The notes beneath the pieces were generated by a model. It was not told the origin of the DNA. It searched no databases and worked only from the letters and a program-made list of their open reading frames with translations. A program made the position numbers and the translations under genes. 64,000 nucleotides of DNA from assembly GCA_025345505.1 (NCBI GenBank), contig JANVCC010000077.1, positions 3,752,446-3,816,445 of the forward strand. The letters run 5' to 3'. This DNA comes from Todiramphus chloris collaris (Eukaryota; Chordata; Aves; Coraciiformes; Alcedinidae). Positions 11,201 to 24,494 of this stretch are shown here, in pieces. The stretch's first letter is position 1. Each line of letters starts with the position of its first letter.

Positions 11201-14200
11201 AAGGTGGGAGAAAAGCTAGGCAGAGCTGTGACCCAGAGGGTTGTTTAGCATGGAAACAGCAACACAGCGATCACTTGAATCCAAAGACTCGATGTAATTC
11301 CCTGCTGCCATCATTCTCACTTGGGGTCTGCGAAGCTCACTGACATGAGCCCAAATGCAAGGACTGAACCCAAAAGGGAGCATTCTGGTTCCCAGATTTG
11401 GCGCCCGGCATGCATTTGGCCTGAGACAGTCAAGTAACAACTAGCGACTTGCTCAATTGCTATGCAGAGCTCATTCCTCACTCAAGAGTGACAATGTGTT
11501 ACACTTCACCCCTTCATAACAATTCAATTCAGCCCATAAGATGGAGCTCTAAACAGACTTGACACTATTATTGCATGGAGGTGAATGTCTCCCTCTTATT
11601 TATTAACCCTGTTGAGTTTCCTAAATTTGATCTTAAAACTATCATGATAAGGAGCCTCTTGTTATGACTCACTGTGGATTATTAGGTACTCTGTAGATAT
11701 ATTACAGTGCAATCTATACGGTGCTGACTGTAGCACTGAGCTACTGCCAAGCAGAGTGAGATAAAGCATACTGCACATCCTGAATACAACACTGTGGCTC
11801 ATCATAATCTCAAATTTAGCATGGCTGGGGACAGCTGCTTTTTTCTTCCAGTGAAAATCCGTGTCATCAGGTAAAAGAACTATTAAAAAAGATTTCATTC
11901 TAATGAGTAATGACTAATTAAAAGCATCATGACAAGGGTGTAATTCCAATTGCTAACTTAGCACTGAAGTAATTTTATGCTCTGTGGCAACTGTTGTGTA
12001 AGAACAGTAATTCCACATCTAAAGGAAGTATTTGAGAAGGGCAGGAATCTTCCCCAGTTGAAACGGCACTGACTTTTCAGTAGTATTACAAATTGGATGC
12101 CAATAAGAATAACACAGAGGGGTAAAATAAAATAGAATAAAGAAATCAAATAGAGTCCTTTGGTATAGAAGTGAGTAAAATCACAAAAGATGCAGCAGCT
12201 GTCAGTTGTGATGGAAACAAATCTCTGCAAAGATTAAGTCTGAACAAAAGCAGAAAGAAGCATGCACAAGCACTCTTCTGTGTGTGGGTGGCAAAATGTT
12301 AACCCAAGTGATTACATCAGACTTTCCATATTTAGTTCTTTGGAGTCCTTTCCTGCCTATGTGCAGAAACATATAATGGGTTAAAGCAGATTTTAACAAC
12401 AGGGAAATCCTGTCACTGCAGACCGCTAAAGAAAGATGTTGGGTTTGATAGGCAGAAGGAACCTCTTGTGTGATTTTTCCTTCATGATTCAGAGTATCAA
12501 ATCTCATCAAGTAATCTCTTCCTTCTCCCACCCTGCTGAAGCATGGTGCTGCCAGCTTACTAAATAAGTCTCATTGAAAAAACACTCAGACCTGATGTAA
12601 AATTTTCAAGTGATGGAGTGTATGCTTTGTTCAAAGGTAAATTGTGCAAATGATTAGTTATCATGACTGTTAGAAAAAGATGAAGGCCCATTAGGAGAAT
12701 GAATTTGTCTGTCTTCCACTGACAATCTCCAGCTTTTGCTCTACCTTTTCCAGGATATCTCTGAGCTATCTGAGGTATGAGAATTATCATCTCTGTATGT
12801 GGCCCAGGCTCTTGGGTATTTAGTATATGACTTAACATTCAGATGTACCAAAACCACACAAACTTTAAGGAGCCTAGCTTGTCTAGGAGTTCAGATCAGT
12901 CTAAAGTGCAGACACCTTTTGAAATAAACTTGTAATTTCATCTAACAAGAAGAATTAGTATAGTAAGTGTATTTCTCTGGGTTTTGGTTTTCTTCTATAA
13001 GATTATTATTGAACCAACAGCTGTTTCTTTCCCAGTTTAACGTTCCTGCGTGCTCATATTTCTCCTCTAGGATTTCCCTACTGTTCCATCTAAGAATATC
13101 AATTGTTCCAGCAAAGAATATTAATTTCTTTGTCAATTCTTTTAAAACTCTTGAAAGCAAATTTCCAAAGTGTGGACCGTGAAGCAGGGAGGAAGCATTA
13201 GGTTTTGGCTCTTCTGGTACTGGATCTCCTACAAATATCATTTATAACCTTGGACTGATCATATAATTAATGCCTTTGTCTCCTCTAGTGTATGAAGACA
13301 ATAATTTTTCACTACCTCCTAAAGTTGTTATGATAACATTTCTATAATTAATCCAGAGCTATATATTAATGAGGCTTATAAAATAATCTAATTGGACATG
13401 CATTGAGGAACTTTTTAGATTTAAACAAACAAGTAATTATTATTGTGTACACTGTATTATGTACAAATACTTTGAACTGTAATTTGTTCATAGCCTAGAT
13501 AATTCTGGTGAAAATGGAGTAACTATTGGCCACACATTCAGTTTCACTGACAAGTCTTGGAGAGGGTTTATTCTCCTTGCAATGGCTTAGCAATGGAAAG
13601 CAACTAACGTAGCTGAGATGCAGCAGATCAGCATATCTAGCGGCACCCTTAATCCCAGTGTCTTGTCTGAATTAGGCTGAATAAGGTTATGAATTTGGGT
13701 TTTCCTGACCCTGATCTAAAATTCCTTCCCAAATCCTAGAAACCTTCCTGTCCAAACCAAAATTAATTTCCTTCCACAGGGCTTTAACTTCAGTGGCTTC
13801 TCACACTCAAACAGCTAGAATATGTTTCTAATGGAAATTCACAACTAGCTGTATCTATAGAAATTCAACTCAGAGGAAAAATCTGAACAAAAACTATCTA
13901 AAGGGACTTAAAAATTTTACAAAACCAAGTTTCTACTACTTTAAAGGTAACTAACAGGAAAAAGAGAAAAATATACTTCTGAATGGGCTTTTTTTAGCAA
14001 TATTCACATTTAGTCAAGCTCAAATTGTATTGTAAGAGGATTCTCATGTTATCAGAATCGAATAATTCACATCCTTGTTCAGCACAAGTAGTGAAGAGTA
14101 CTGTCTATAAATCCCTTTGGATTACCACATGGCTTTGAGCATGAAATAAATCTTCTCCCCTATCCCATCACCTCCTAATCTGCTAAAAGTCTTCCAAAAG

Positions 14201-16026
14201 ATCAGAACCATTAAGATGTCATTTTGTAATGGAGGAATTATAGCCTAATTTAACAAACCTTGTCCTGAGGTCTATAAACTAGGACTCAAAAGCAAGAAAG
14301 AAATCTTGTGCTAAATTCAGTCACTACTTGGGATTTGTTGCCATGAGAGCCCATCCATTGGCTGACTCGTGGCCAGCCTTGCAAACTGGCTGATTTTTCT
14401 TGCCAGGTTTGAGCTGTTCTGTTCCAATAACTGTTGTTCTTTACCTTATTACTTTTGAAAATATTTTTTTTTGTCCTACAAATGAGCCAAAATGTAGAAC
14501 CTCCTTGCAAATTAATTTCTATTTAAAAATAATAATTCCCTATATAGTTTAGTTTTGTCCTTTCTCTACATGTTTCAGTGTCCAAAACTTGTATACAATG
14601 GTTTGTAATTCTAAAAATTAAACCATCAGCAAGCATCCTTCTGGCTTTGAAATTCACAAATGTGACCTTTTTTCTGGTGCTCTGTCACTTGAGCAAAAAT
14701 GGTACCTCAGTTATCATAAATGTATTTGTATGGCATACAGTGCTGGCTGAGCCCCAGATATATTTAATATATGTAACACTCCTTACAAATAACTAGTTGG
14801 AGTCATACATAATTTTATACCCTATGATTTTTGTGCAGTCTTTACTTCTGTCCACCTTTCATTTTCATTAGAGTCAGTTGACTGGATGTGATTGCAATTA
14901 GGATGAAGGTATTAGTGGCTAGTAAGGGGACAAGAAAGCCCTTGAGAAGCTTAGAGAAACAGATTGCTCCAATATATTCCTTTCCCATACACAACACTTT
15001 CATGTACACTGGCATGTACATTCTGGCAATTGGTCAGGTTTCCATGGAAATTATGGAATTTGGATCAGAAATAGCTGCTTATCAAGTCTGATTTCTTGCC
15101 ATTTACAGATGCCATTGCCTAAGGTGGCAAAACAATAAAGACTGCCCTTTTCTTCTCTCTCTCTGTCCTCCTGTTCAGCACCACCCTTACCCTTCAGGAG
15201 CCTGAAATAAATATGTGCATGTGTGAGAGGATTTTCTGCTTGAGGAAAATCAAAAGAAAACCTTTGGTGTCTTCATGAAGGACTGGGTCACTGTCCACTA
15301 TGCCACTGGCTGTGGTACTGTTAACCAAATTGGAGGGTATCTCCGTTCAGCTCTGGAGGAGGCAGTTTCAACTACCTTCTCTTTATACTGGTAGCTTTTT
15401 TCTCCAATGTATAAAAAAATGATTATGCTTAGAGCCTGCATAACTGTAAGCTATGGTAGGGGTGGGTCATATATTATTAGTCCCTTCCCAGATTTGAGCT
15501 ACTGTGTTTGACTAGTAGACCTCCTGTGAGAAAACAGCGAATTATTACATGAGCCAGTGACACATGGCACAGCAAATCTCTCCCGTTAATCTCTTATAAA
15601 TTTCCCTGCCATTAATTCAACTGAATAACTTCTTTATTACAGTATAATGTTTCCTTAAATTTATAACAGGAGCAAATGCAGAAAATGAAATCACAGCTTC
15701 AGTCTAAAGGTGTAAATGCCTTTATTCCTGCAGTCTCATTTTTGTTCAGGTTTCTGTGCCCTATTCAGGTCCTAAATTAAACCTTACAGCAGTTTATACT
15801 CATTCTAAGGAGAGAAACTAAGGAACGCTACTTAGAGACGTAGTGCAGGTGCTGAGGATCTCTGGAGTAATTCCTCTCTGTCCTACTGTTTTTTTCTGTG
15901 GTCTTGTGATGTGCCAAAACCTTTCATAAGAACATGTGCCAAATGAGTTTAGTCCCATATGTTCTATTCAGAGATGCCTTCTCTCCACCTTAACAGTGCT
16001 AGGGCACTTGTATCCTGGTGATGTAC
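8287..16026. other. Unique AT-rich DNA, no gene seen
   Basis: About 7.7 kb with no repeat family I can recognise. The longest frames (109 codons, minus strand near 12.2-12.5 kb) look like chance. The stretch 11030-11440 has more CpG dinucleotides than its surroundings and holds one TGGCGCCC at 11399-11406; see the findings. A TAATGTAATTAGC-type homeodomain cluster lies near 8950. Confidence 0.65.
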
Positions 16027-16601
16027 TGTGCTGGTTTTGGCTGGGATAGTTTTCTTCACAGAAGTTGTATGGGGCTATGTTTTGGATTTGTACTCAAAAC
16101 ATTGTTGATAATTCAGGGATGTAACATCACTGCTGAGCAGGGCTTACACAGTCAAGGGCTTTTCTGCTTCTCACACCATCCCACCAGTGAATTGTCTGGG
16201 GTTGCACAAGAAGTTTTCAGGGGACACTGCTGGGACACCTGAACCCAACTGATCAAAGGGATATTCCATATGACAGGACATCATGCTCAGCGTAAAAAGC
16301 TGGGGGAAGAAGAAGGAAGGGGAGGACACTTACGGTGTTTTGTCTTCCTGAGTAACCATTACACATGATGGAGCCCGGCTTTTCTGGAGATGGCTGAACA
16401 CCTGCCTGCTGATGGGAAGCAGTGAATTAATTCCTTGTTTTCCTTTACTTGTGTGCATGGCTTTTGTGTTACCTATTAAACTGTCTTTATATCAACCCAT
16501 GAGTTTTCTTTTTCTCTTCAGATTCTCTCTCCCATCCCACCAGGCAGAGTGAGCAAGTGGCTGCATGTGGCTCAGCTGCTGACTGGGATTAAACCACCAC
16601 A
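16027..16601 (+). mobile_element. Solo LTR of an avian endogenous retrovirus
   Basis: The segment starts TGTGCTGGTTTTGGCTGGGA and ends GGGATTAAACCACCACA. These correspond to the TG...CA termini of a common avian LTR type that begins TGTCCTGG and ends TTAAACCACGACA. Internal blocks occur in the expected order: GTTTTGGATTTGTA, GATATTCCATATGACA, CATGCTCAGCG, the poly(A) signal ATTAAA, ATCAACCCATGAGTTTTC, and a CTCTCTCCCATCCCAC block. About 575 bp remain. No gag, pol or env follows, so this is a solo LTR left by LTR-LTR recombination. The flanking 5-mers TGTAC and CATAC do not make a convincing target duplication, which fits an old copy. ERVL-like is the likely class, from memory only. Confidence 0.8.
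16475..16480 (+). promoter_or_regulatory. Poly(A) signal of the LTR
   Basis: ATTAAA sits in the 3' half of the LTR just before a TGTCTTTATATC stretch, the position of the R-region polyadenylation signal in this LTR type. It could still terminate read-through transcripts on the plus strand. Confidence 0.55.
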
Positions 16602-19600
16602 CATACCTTTCCTGCAGTATCTTGTGCTGTATGACTGAATCCTTCTCTACTGGAGCACAAATAACTGGTATGCCAAGTGCAGGCCATACAAAGTAAAAGC
16701 AAAACATCATAGTATTTGCTTTATACTGGGAAAGAAGGGAATGCAAATCAGAACCAGGTTTTGCAACGGCACGGTCAGGCATATGTGGGAGGGCAATGAG
16801 AATTACAAAGAGAGGCATGATGCATAATTTTGTCCTCACACTTAGGACAAATAGCTAATAGCCAAAGTCAGACGGAGCCACTTTCTCTACTGTGGTCAGC
16901 ATGGGGAGCTCAGTGGAATCAATGAAAGTCTTATCCATACAACATGACTGGGTGGCATTGTGAATTTGTTGCATGCTACCTGTGTCCTCTTGATTCCCTC
17001 ATTTCACTCCTTCTTCCAGGAAATGCAATCAGAAACTGTTAATGCACAAGAGAGGCTCGTTCACTGAATGATGTCATTTATTATTTTTCCTATTTTATGA
17101 CAAGGTCTTTAATTGAAGTTTATTGATCTAGTCACCATATTATCCTGCAGTTTGGCTCCTGTTTCTCTGCATTCATGTTTGTATTGTTGGTGTCTGGGCA
17201 ATTAATAAGAAATACCATCTATATTATTTATTTGGTATTCGCAGTGCAACTGTCTGTCACTGCTTGATGAAGGGCCAGTTACATGAGGCAAAAGTGCATT
17301 TTTTCATGCAATAAAATGCTTATACTCATATAAATATGTATAATTGTAAAATAAATGTTACTAACAACAGGTGGTTTCATGCAATTCTATTAAAGAATAG
17401 AATTCTAGAGTGTAGGGCTATTTTACCCAGTGCCTGGACTCATGTTTATGAGTTTACCTCTTGGGAAATATTTCCACTTTCCCTATAGCCATATATGCAG
17501 TTCAAATCTGGTTTCCACAATGACTTCAAAGCCTTTCAACCACTATGTTCAAACAGAACTTGCTCTTATGATGCAGTCATAACTCGGCTCCATGTGCTTA
17601 ACTTTAACCATAAAAGTAGTTTCATTGCCTTCAAAAAGCACTTCTATATTTTCCCTATATCTGCAAGTATTGTATGAATTTTAAAAATCTAATGAAGGGC
17701 AGATACTTTGTTCAGTTGGAATATTCTTCTTCAAAACACTTACTTGTATCTGCCCTTCCCTCACTATCACCCTTAGACCTGCAGATATCCACCCTCATAT
17801 TAGATGGACAAGTCTAATCGAATAACTTCTGCAAAATTGTTTTAACTTGAGCTATCCGTTCTGTCTCACACTTCCTTCCTGCATCTCATTAGCTGAATAA
17901 TTACTGTGTATTGAACTAGAGTGGAAAAAAAAATTAAGAGTAACTACAAAATAATAAAGAATATCTCAAATGGGCTAAGCCAAGTACAATGAAAACTTAG
18001 CATTTGCATTTGACTTCTTGATTTGTTAGCAAACACTAATCATATCACCTCTTTAGCAATGAGGTACTGCCTTTCAGTGGAAAACTGCACAGTAGGGTTC
18101 TTGAGTTGCCTGTGTCAATCTTCCTCAGCTCTTATAAGACAAGTGAAACAATTTAGATTAGCCATGCCTGAAGGTTATGTATGCTATCCTAAACATCATC
18201 ACATTAAAAATGTTCACTCACTTAGTCCTTTCCAGGTTTTATAAACCAATTATCAGCAGAAGTTGACAACAACAAAGCTGTTCACGAAGGCAGAGTTAAA
18301 ATTAACACAGAGTAACTGGGTGTAATGGGGTGTCTTCTAATGTATAAAGGGCAAACCTAGAGTTGACCTTAGATATCATTCCTTAATCTGTCCTATAAAC
18401 CATGCACTATTTATTACCTACGGAAACATACTAACAGAGTAATGGGAAAAGCAGGTTTACTGTCGTGTGTAGGAGAAAGCTACAGATAAGCCACAGTTGC
18501 AGGATATCTAGAGGGCTGGTTACATTACAGAGCATGGGGAACATCCTTGCCAGTCTTCAAGGATGTGACATGTCTCCCAGGTGAATACATGCTGCCAAAC
18601 ATTGCACCTCTCAGCAATAGTGCAGTAGTCCCTAAGCAACCAACTCATGGTACCTATCAGAGGACTATGAGGACGGCTGGCAACTGTATGCAAGTAAATG
18701 TCTTTAATTAGGATTGGAAGGATTGTTGGAAGAATTGTTCCGTTCTCTTCTCTACATTAAAAAACTTGCTGAGGTACTTTTGTAAAAGTTCCTGGAAGCC
18801 ACTCATAATCTCTTCATTTTCAAATTGGGCTCTAACTCTTGAGAAATGTGACTCTCTTCCTGTCCCTTGGATTTCAGCCTGGCCAGGTGTATCATGAGGA
18901 AAGATTGTAGTCCCAGTTCAACTGTCCAGTACAGAATCAGCAAACACTGATGAACTTTACACAGTGAAATAAACTGTCTAAAAGAGGTTCAGCTTTGGTC
19001 TGAATCTGAACAAGAGTTCCTGGGTTAATTATTACTGAGAGTGGTTTGATTTATGCTGTTACAAATGATTACCTCACTGCTTCACTGGAAAATCTTTAAA
19101 TTGCTGTGGAAACCCTTTTGTCTTCCTTTTGCCCAACAGAAGACAGCAGCAGTGCAGCACAAAATGTCAAATGAACTCCAGGCTTCTGTAGTAAAAATAA
19201 CATTGTAAGAGACAATGGCAATGCTGAACTTTCCTTTCAGATGTCAGAAAGGAATGGCAAAGACAATATTCCTCTCTCATTACACCTCATCAAGTCACAC
19301 AGTACGTAGCTTGCAGGCTTTTCTGATAGCAGCAAACCAGCTTCACCTCAGAAACCTGAATTTTGATTGTAAGGAAATCTGACATACTGCGACAGAGGTA
19401 TGTAACCTAAGAGCACTGGAGTCTTCCAGCTTAACTGTGCTGCTGGAACATTTCTCTTCATGATGTTCCTTGTTCTTTTTCTGACTTCTGAAGTTTAATG
19501 ATTTCTGCTTTGATACTGGAGGATTTTTCGTTCGTCAAAACCATTTGAGACATAAAAAAATTTACATGCTATGAGTATCTTCTTCACCTTGTAGTCTCAC

Positions 19601-21504
19601 TGACAATAAGAAGAGATGAAAGCAAAGCTTTTCATCCCTGTGATGAGTTTTCAAATAAGGCTGTTATGTGTCAGGAGTGCCAGCAGGCTTGTCATGAGAT
19701 AACATTCAACAGCTGGACCTGGAACAAAATGGTCCTTCCAGGGGATGGAGTTCATCTTGTGCTTCCTTACAGGACTGAGGGTGGGAGAGTCAGTTTGACA
19801 CAGAGTGGATGTAAGGACTGTGTGATCATGGTTCAGGAAGTTCCCTCATTTTCATCTCTATTTAACAAAACCTTTCCCTGTCCTGGACCAGTGGAGCAGG
19901 AAGTCAAAATCCAAGTGCTTTTGCAGAGCACAGCACCCACAGACTGAGCCCCCCTGAACTGGCTGCCTGCTTTCCTCTGCCTCACTCAAGGTCCAGACAA
20001 AAGAGAAAAGTCAAGAACAATTTTTGCCAGCAAAAAGAGAAAGGTGAGAGATTGGGCCAATTCTAAAACTATTACTCCTCTATGTGCAAAGTAATATTCT
20101 GTATTTAGGACAGTCAACGTTTTGCTCAGTATGTCGTGAAAATTCATTGGAGACAACATTCACTTCACAGCTTACTGGCAATCTTTAAACAAATGCATCT
20201 GAAAAACAAAGAGAAGAGCTTGTAATACTCTCCTTAACACTGTGAAGAGTCTGATTTCACAGCAGGAATTTGTGCAGGTCGTTGTTTAATTATTGTCAGG
20301 AGCTGCAGGGTTGTTCTTCCAAAGAATTAGCAAAAGAAATGTCACAGCTGGGGAGTCACATTGAGAGTTTGACAAGGCTCCTTTTACCACTCTAGCCTTG
20401 AAAAAATACACTTACCATAATGAACATAGAATGGCTGAGAACAGATTAAATGGCAAGAGGCAAGAAATTAAGATTTTCTTTCCCTTTGGAGCTAGTTCTA
20501 GATCTATAAGCTTATTTTTTATTAGTATTTGAGCAGCTTCCTAAAATAAAGAGTATTGACCCTTCCCTAGCTGTAATGGAGGAATTCAGTGTTCAAGAAG
20601 TGTACATAGAAAACTCTCTAAAATTGGGTATGGTACATATGGAAATATGAGGGAAGTCAAAAGAAAGAATGGATATAAGAAAATCTTCCCTAATGTGGAG
20701 GAAATATTTCCTTCAATATTGGTTTTAATGTGAAATCAAATTTTCTCATGATTTGCAGAAAATGACTGCAAAAATTGTGAGTTTTCTGAAAAAAAAACCT
20801 CTCTTCCTCTTAAACATACCTTCCCCAATTTACTTTTTTTATTGCGTATGTAAAACATTTAATGAAAACAAAAATGGTTGTTGGGTACATCTGGCAGAAT
20901 GAAAAGAAAAAGACTAGATAAGAATGATCCATCTCCCCGTGAGCCAACTCATGGGAGAAGTTTTTAAACACAATATAGTTAATCACCTTACTAAGATCCT
21001 TCCTATCATGAAATAAAATTTTCCAGTAACCATTCAGGCTTCCCTCTTTTCTTCCAGCAAGCAATTTCAGCAAGAGATGGATCTAGAGGCTAAGTGTCTG
21101 AGAACAGAGAGATCAGACACCCCCTTATCCTGAACTTCCAGCCCCCTGTTAGGTCATAACTAAAATATTACGAGTGAGCCAATTTAAATTGCCCCACAGG
21201 TGGCATGTTGCCTGTAGAGCCTTCCTTCTGGTGCAAAGACTTATGAGGAGAAGAGTCAAAAGGGCCTATTTTGTCATATTCTTTATGATCTAATACATAA
21301 CACTGTCCAGGTTCTGCCAAAATAGCTTTACTAGAAGCATCTTGGTCATGATAAAGAGCAGCAACAGCAGCTGAGAAATGCAGGAAAATTCAGGAAACAT
21401 TTCTGCAGAAAAGGGTAGAGGTATTCTCTTTCTTCTAATCTGTTCTGTGTGTATCTAGAGCACTCATCAAAAACAAGTCTCAAATAGGAGACTGCTGCAT
21501 ATGC
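16602..21504. other. Unique AT-rich DNA, no gene seen
   Basis: About 4.9 kb. A 93-codon plus-strand frame at 19666-19947 is Cys-containing but resembles no family I know and has no supporting features. Nothing else stands out. Confidence 0.65.
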
Positions 21505-21510
21505 ATATGC
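21497..21510. repeat. 14-bp perfect palindrome at CR1 5' junction
   Basis: GCATATGCATATGC reads the same on both strands. It lies at the point where recognisable CR1 homology begins, so it may mark the 5' truncation junction, or it may be coincidence. Confidence 0.8.
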
Positions 21511-22639
21511 TTTGACACCATTTACCACAGTGCTCTATTAAAGACATTGACTGGCCTTGGCTTGGATGGGCATACACGTTCCTGGGTGAAAAACTGGCTA
21601 GATGGACGAGTCCAAAGAGTTGTGGTCAATGGAGTTAAATCCAGTTCGCTGCCAGTCACGAGTGGTGTACCCCAGGTCTCAGTACTAGGGCCACTCCTGT
21701 TTAACATCTTCATCAGTGATTTGGATGGGGGGATAGAGTGCACCCTTGGTAAATTTACAGATGACACCAAGCTAGGTGGAAGTGTCTATCTGCTTGAGGG
21801 TAGGGAAGCTCTACAAAGGGATCTAGACAGGCTGGATTGCTGGGCTGGGAACAGTTCCATGAGTTTCAATAAGGCCAAATGCCGGGTCCTGCACTTGGGC
21901 CACAACAACCCCCAACAGCACTACAGGCTTGGGGAGGAGTGACTAGGAGCTGCCAGGCCAAGAAGGACCTGGGTGTGTTGATTGACAGCTGTCAGAACAT
22001 GAGCCAGCAGTGTGCCCAGGTGGCCAAGAAGGCCAATGGCATCCTGGTCTGTGTCAGGAATAGTGTGGTCAGCAGGAGCAGGGAGGGGATCATTCCTCTA
22101 CACTCAGCTTTGGTGAGACCACACCTCAAATAACTGTGTCCAGTTTTGGGCTCCTCTATAAAAGAAGGACATTGAGGTTCTGGAGAGTGTCCAGAGGCTA
22201 CAAAACTAGTAAAGGGTTTGGAGCATGTCTCTTATGAGGAAAGGCTGAGGGATCTGGGGCTGTTTAGCCTTGAGAAAAGAAGGCTGAGGGGAGTCCTTAT
22301 TGCCTTCTGCATCTACCTGAAGGGAAGCTGTAGCGAGGCAGGAGTTGGTCTGTTCTCCCTGGTGACAAGTGACAGAACAAGAGGAAATGGCCTGAAGTTG
22401 AACCAGGGGAGGTTCAGGCTGGATATTAGGAAGCATTTCTTTACAGAAAAGGTTGTCAGGCATTGGAATGGCCTGACCGAGGAGGAGGTGGAATGGTGGG
22501 GAAGTGTTTAAAAGGTTGTTAGATGTTGTGCTTAGGGACATGGTTTAGTGGTTTTTGATATGGCTGGGAATAAGGTTGGACTTGATGATTTTGAAGGTCT
22601 CTTCCAGCTGAAACTATTCTATGATTCTGTGATTCTATG
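21505..22639 (+). mobile_element. 5'-truncated CR1 LINE
   Basis: The copy begins inside the RT palm (AFDTI-like) and runs through the ORF2 C-terminus and the short 3' UTR. It ends in three octamers: ATTCTATG (22616-22623), ATTCTGTG (22624-22631) and ATTCTATG (22632-22639). The octamer tail instead of poly(A) is diagnostic of CR1. It is about 1.1 kb long and lacks the 5' UTR, ORF1, the endonuclease and the N-terminal RT. It lies tail-to-tail with the CR1 at 24495-26262. Confidence 0.95.
21511..22511 (+). pseudogene. CR1 ORF2 C-terminal reverse transcriptase remnant
   Basis: Translation from 21511 gives FDT (palm motif A end), then [15 protein letters not shown], then motif B as GVPQVS (usually GVPQGS), then LFNIFISDL, then motif C as FTDDTK (usually FADDTK). 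The post-palm LHLGHNNP block follows. A frameshift near 21935 moves reading to a second frame carrying [17 protein letters not shown] one-base insertion near 22130 creates a TAA, and reading resumes in a third frame with [17 protein letters not shown] and TRGNGLKL up to 22511. It is not functional. In an intact element it would copy LINE RNA at the nicked target. Confidence 0.93.
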
Positions 22640-23945
22640 ATATACCTAAAAGTCCTTGTCTTACAGATTTCTAAACAGACTGGACAAAAAAAAGGACTTC
22701 CATGACCATCTAACATGTATCTGAAGGAGAAACAATGGCCTGCGTGTGACAGTGGCAGAGTCCACAGGATTTGAAGAAACCTAGACTGCTTCTGAGTCAC
22801 TGTGACCAGAGGACCACACTCTGCATATGTGGTCTCAGGAACGAACTCCTTTGGATATACAGGAATATGATGTTTTTCATTTACTCAGGCAGCTGGCCCA
22901 CTTGCTGGATGATCTTTAGGCCATCTAGGAAGCCTGGAAGATATATGAAAAGATGCTATACGTCCAAGACCCTAACATTTGTGGCTATGTTTTTCTTAGG
23001 AGGTTGATGGTTCATTTTACTCTGGACCTTTGCTAGTTCTGTTACGATTACATGATGTTATTTAATTGTGATCCTGACAGGTCTTCTGTACCCTGTTTTA
23101 AGCTTAGGAAGTTCACAGAGAACAATCAATATCATCCTTCAGAAAATGCAGATGATTACAGCTGATCTCTGTATCTCAGGGATTCAGGGAGATTCTAGAG
23201 AAGCTCTGAATTCTTTAACTTTTCATCAAGCTTTCTTCTTTTATCTGCTCAGACACCAGGAAGACTCCTTTTTCATGGCTGTCTCAGTGTCACTGACTGG
23301 GATTACCTGTTTAGCTGTCTTTGGCATTGATCAATGGCCATACCTACTGATAAATATCCTGAGTTTGTTTATTCAGCTGTCTTCATCAAACGTTCAGAAG
23401 AAAATAAAGCTCTTTAGGTCATTTTGTAAGATTAATGTACTTACCCTATCAGCGTGAGAGGAGGATGTGTCACTATATCTCCTAAGGAAGCAAACTTCAG
23501 CCTCACCTTTTCCTATATAATCTATGAAGTACCTGCTTAAAGATGAGTGCAGGGAGTGCCACATTTTTTTTGTTAGGAATACAGGATCTCTGATAGTGAG
23601 ATTATGTCCATCTAACTCTGCCAGCTGTCATGAAATTCATCCTGAAAAAAGCTGCAACTGCTGTGCTATATCAACCAATGTAAACTACTTTTAACATCTC
23701 CATGTTGTAATCATGTGACTCCTATACTTAAACACTGTCAGAGAAGAAGTTGCATTATATCATAGTAGAGCTAGTACAGGTGGTGAAAACTCCTTTTTGG
23801 AAAGAATTTAACTTGAGACAGGCCCACTATGACTCTTGTGAAGCTCCTTCCCCTAATTGGAAAGGTATTAGTAAAGTTCAGCTAATCAGAATATTACCCT
23901 CTGAGAAGTCTGAAAATACATATTTTTTTTTTAGTAGATTCAGTT
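22640..23945. other. Spacer between inverted CR1 copies, no gene seen
   Basis: This is unique DNA. A 129-codon plus-strand frame (23068-23457) has no recognisable domain and is rich in Leu, Ser and Ile, as expected for chance frames. Confidence 0.65.
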
Positions 23946-24072
23946 TAAAAGAAAAGAAGAAAAGACAAAAGCAAACTAACCAACCAATAATAATAAAAAA
24001 CCCCAAAGAAACAAACAAGCAAACAAACACAACAACAACAAAAAAATCCACACACAAAAAAACCCCCCACAC
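23946..24072. repeat. A-rich low-complexity tract, (CAAA)n-like
   Basis: The tract is dominated by AAAC, CAAA and AAC units with a C-run near 24063-24068. The long Lys/Thr-rich plus-strand frame across it, and its Phe/Val-rich antisense, are composition artefacts. Confidence 0.93.
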
Positions 24073-24494
24073 CTCACTTTTCTGTAAGAAAATTCTGACT
24101 TGCGGAAATTTTCCAGCAAGTGCCATTGCTCAAGCTCATGATTTAGACTTCTACCTAAGCCTTGCTCAGCAGTTTTAAGGTTGTAAATTAACTGTGAGTT
24201 CCTCTTGGAGAAGGTCCCATTACTAGTTTTACTCTGGCACTACTTTGTTAGGAAGGTATTTTGAACCAGAATCCTAAGTGGCATAAATCAGTGTAACTGC
24301 AGTTGGGATCTTACTAATGAATTCAGCTGAACCACATGAACTTGGTCCTGCTTTCATACACTATACTTTGTGCTTTAAATTCTTTGCAGAAAGCTGTTTG
24401 CACTTGTTTCTCTTTTGCAGAAATAATAGAATCAATGAAGTGTCTTGACCAGAACATTTCAGTGCCTTTATCCTAAATCCTTAGTATCCTTATT
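24073..24494. other. Unique DNA, nothing recognised
   Basis: No repeat, RNA gene or credible frame is visible in this 0.4-kb stretch between the A-rich tract and the CR1 3' end. Confidence 0.65.

Noticed and set aside
16022..16606. Target-site duplication for the first solo LTR
   Set aside because: Flanking 5-mers TGTAC and CATAC match at only three positions; not supportable.
19666..19947. 93-codon Cys-containing frame
   Set aside because: No recognisable fold, no splice signals in register, no neighbouring homologous segments.
23750..24178. 142-codon Lys/Thr-rich frame
   Set aside because: It crosses the CAAA-type low-complexity tract; the composition alone explains the lack of stops.
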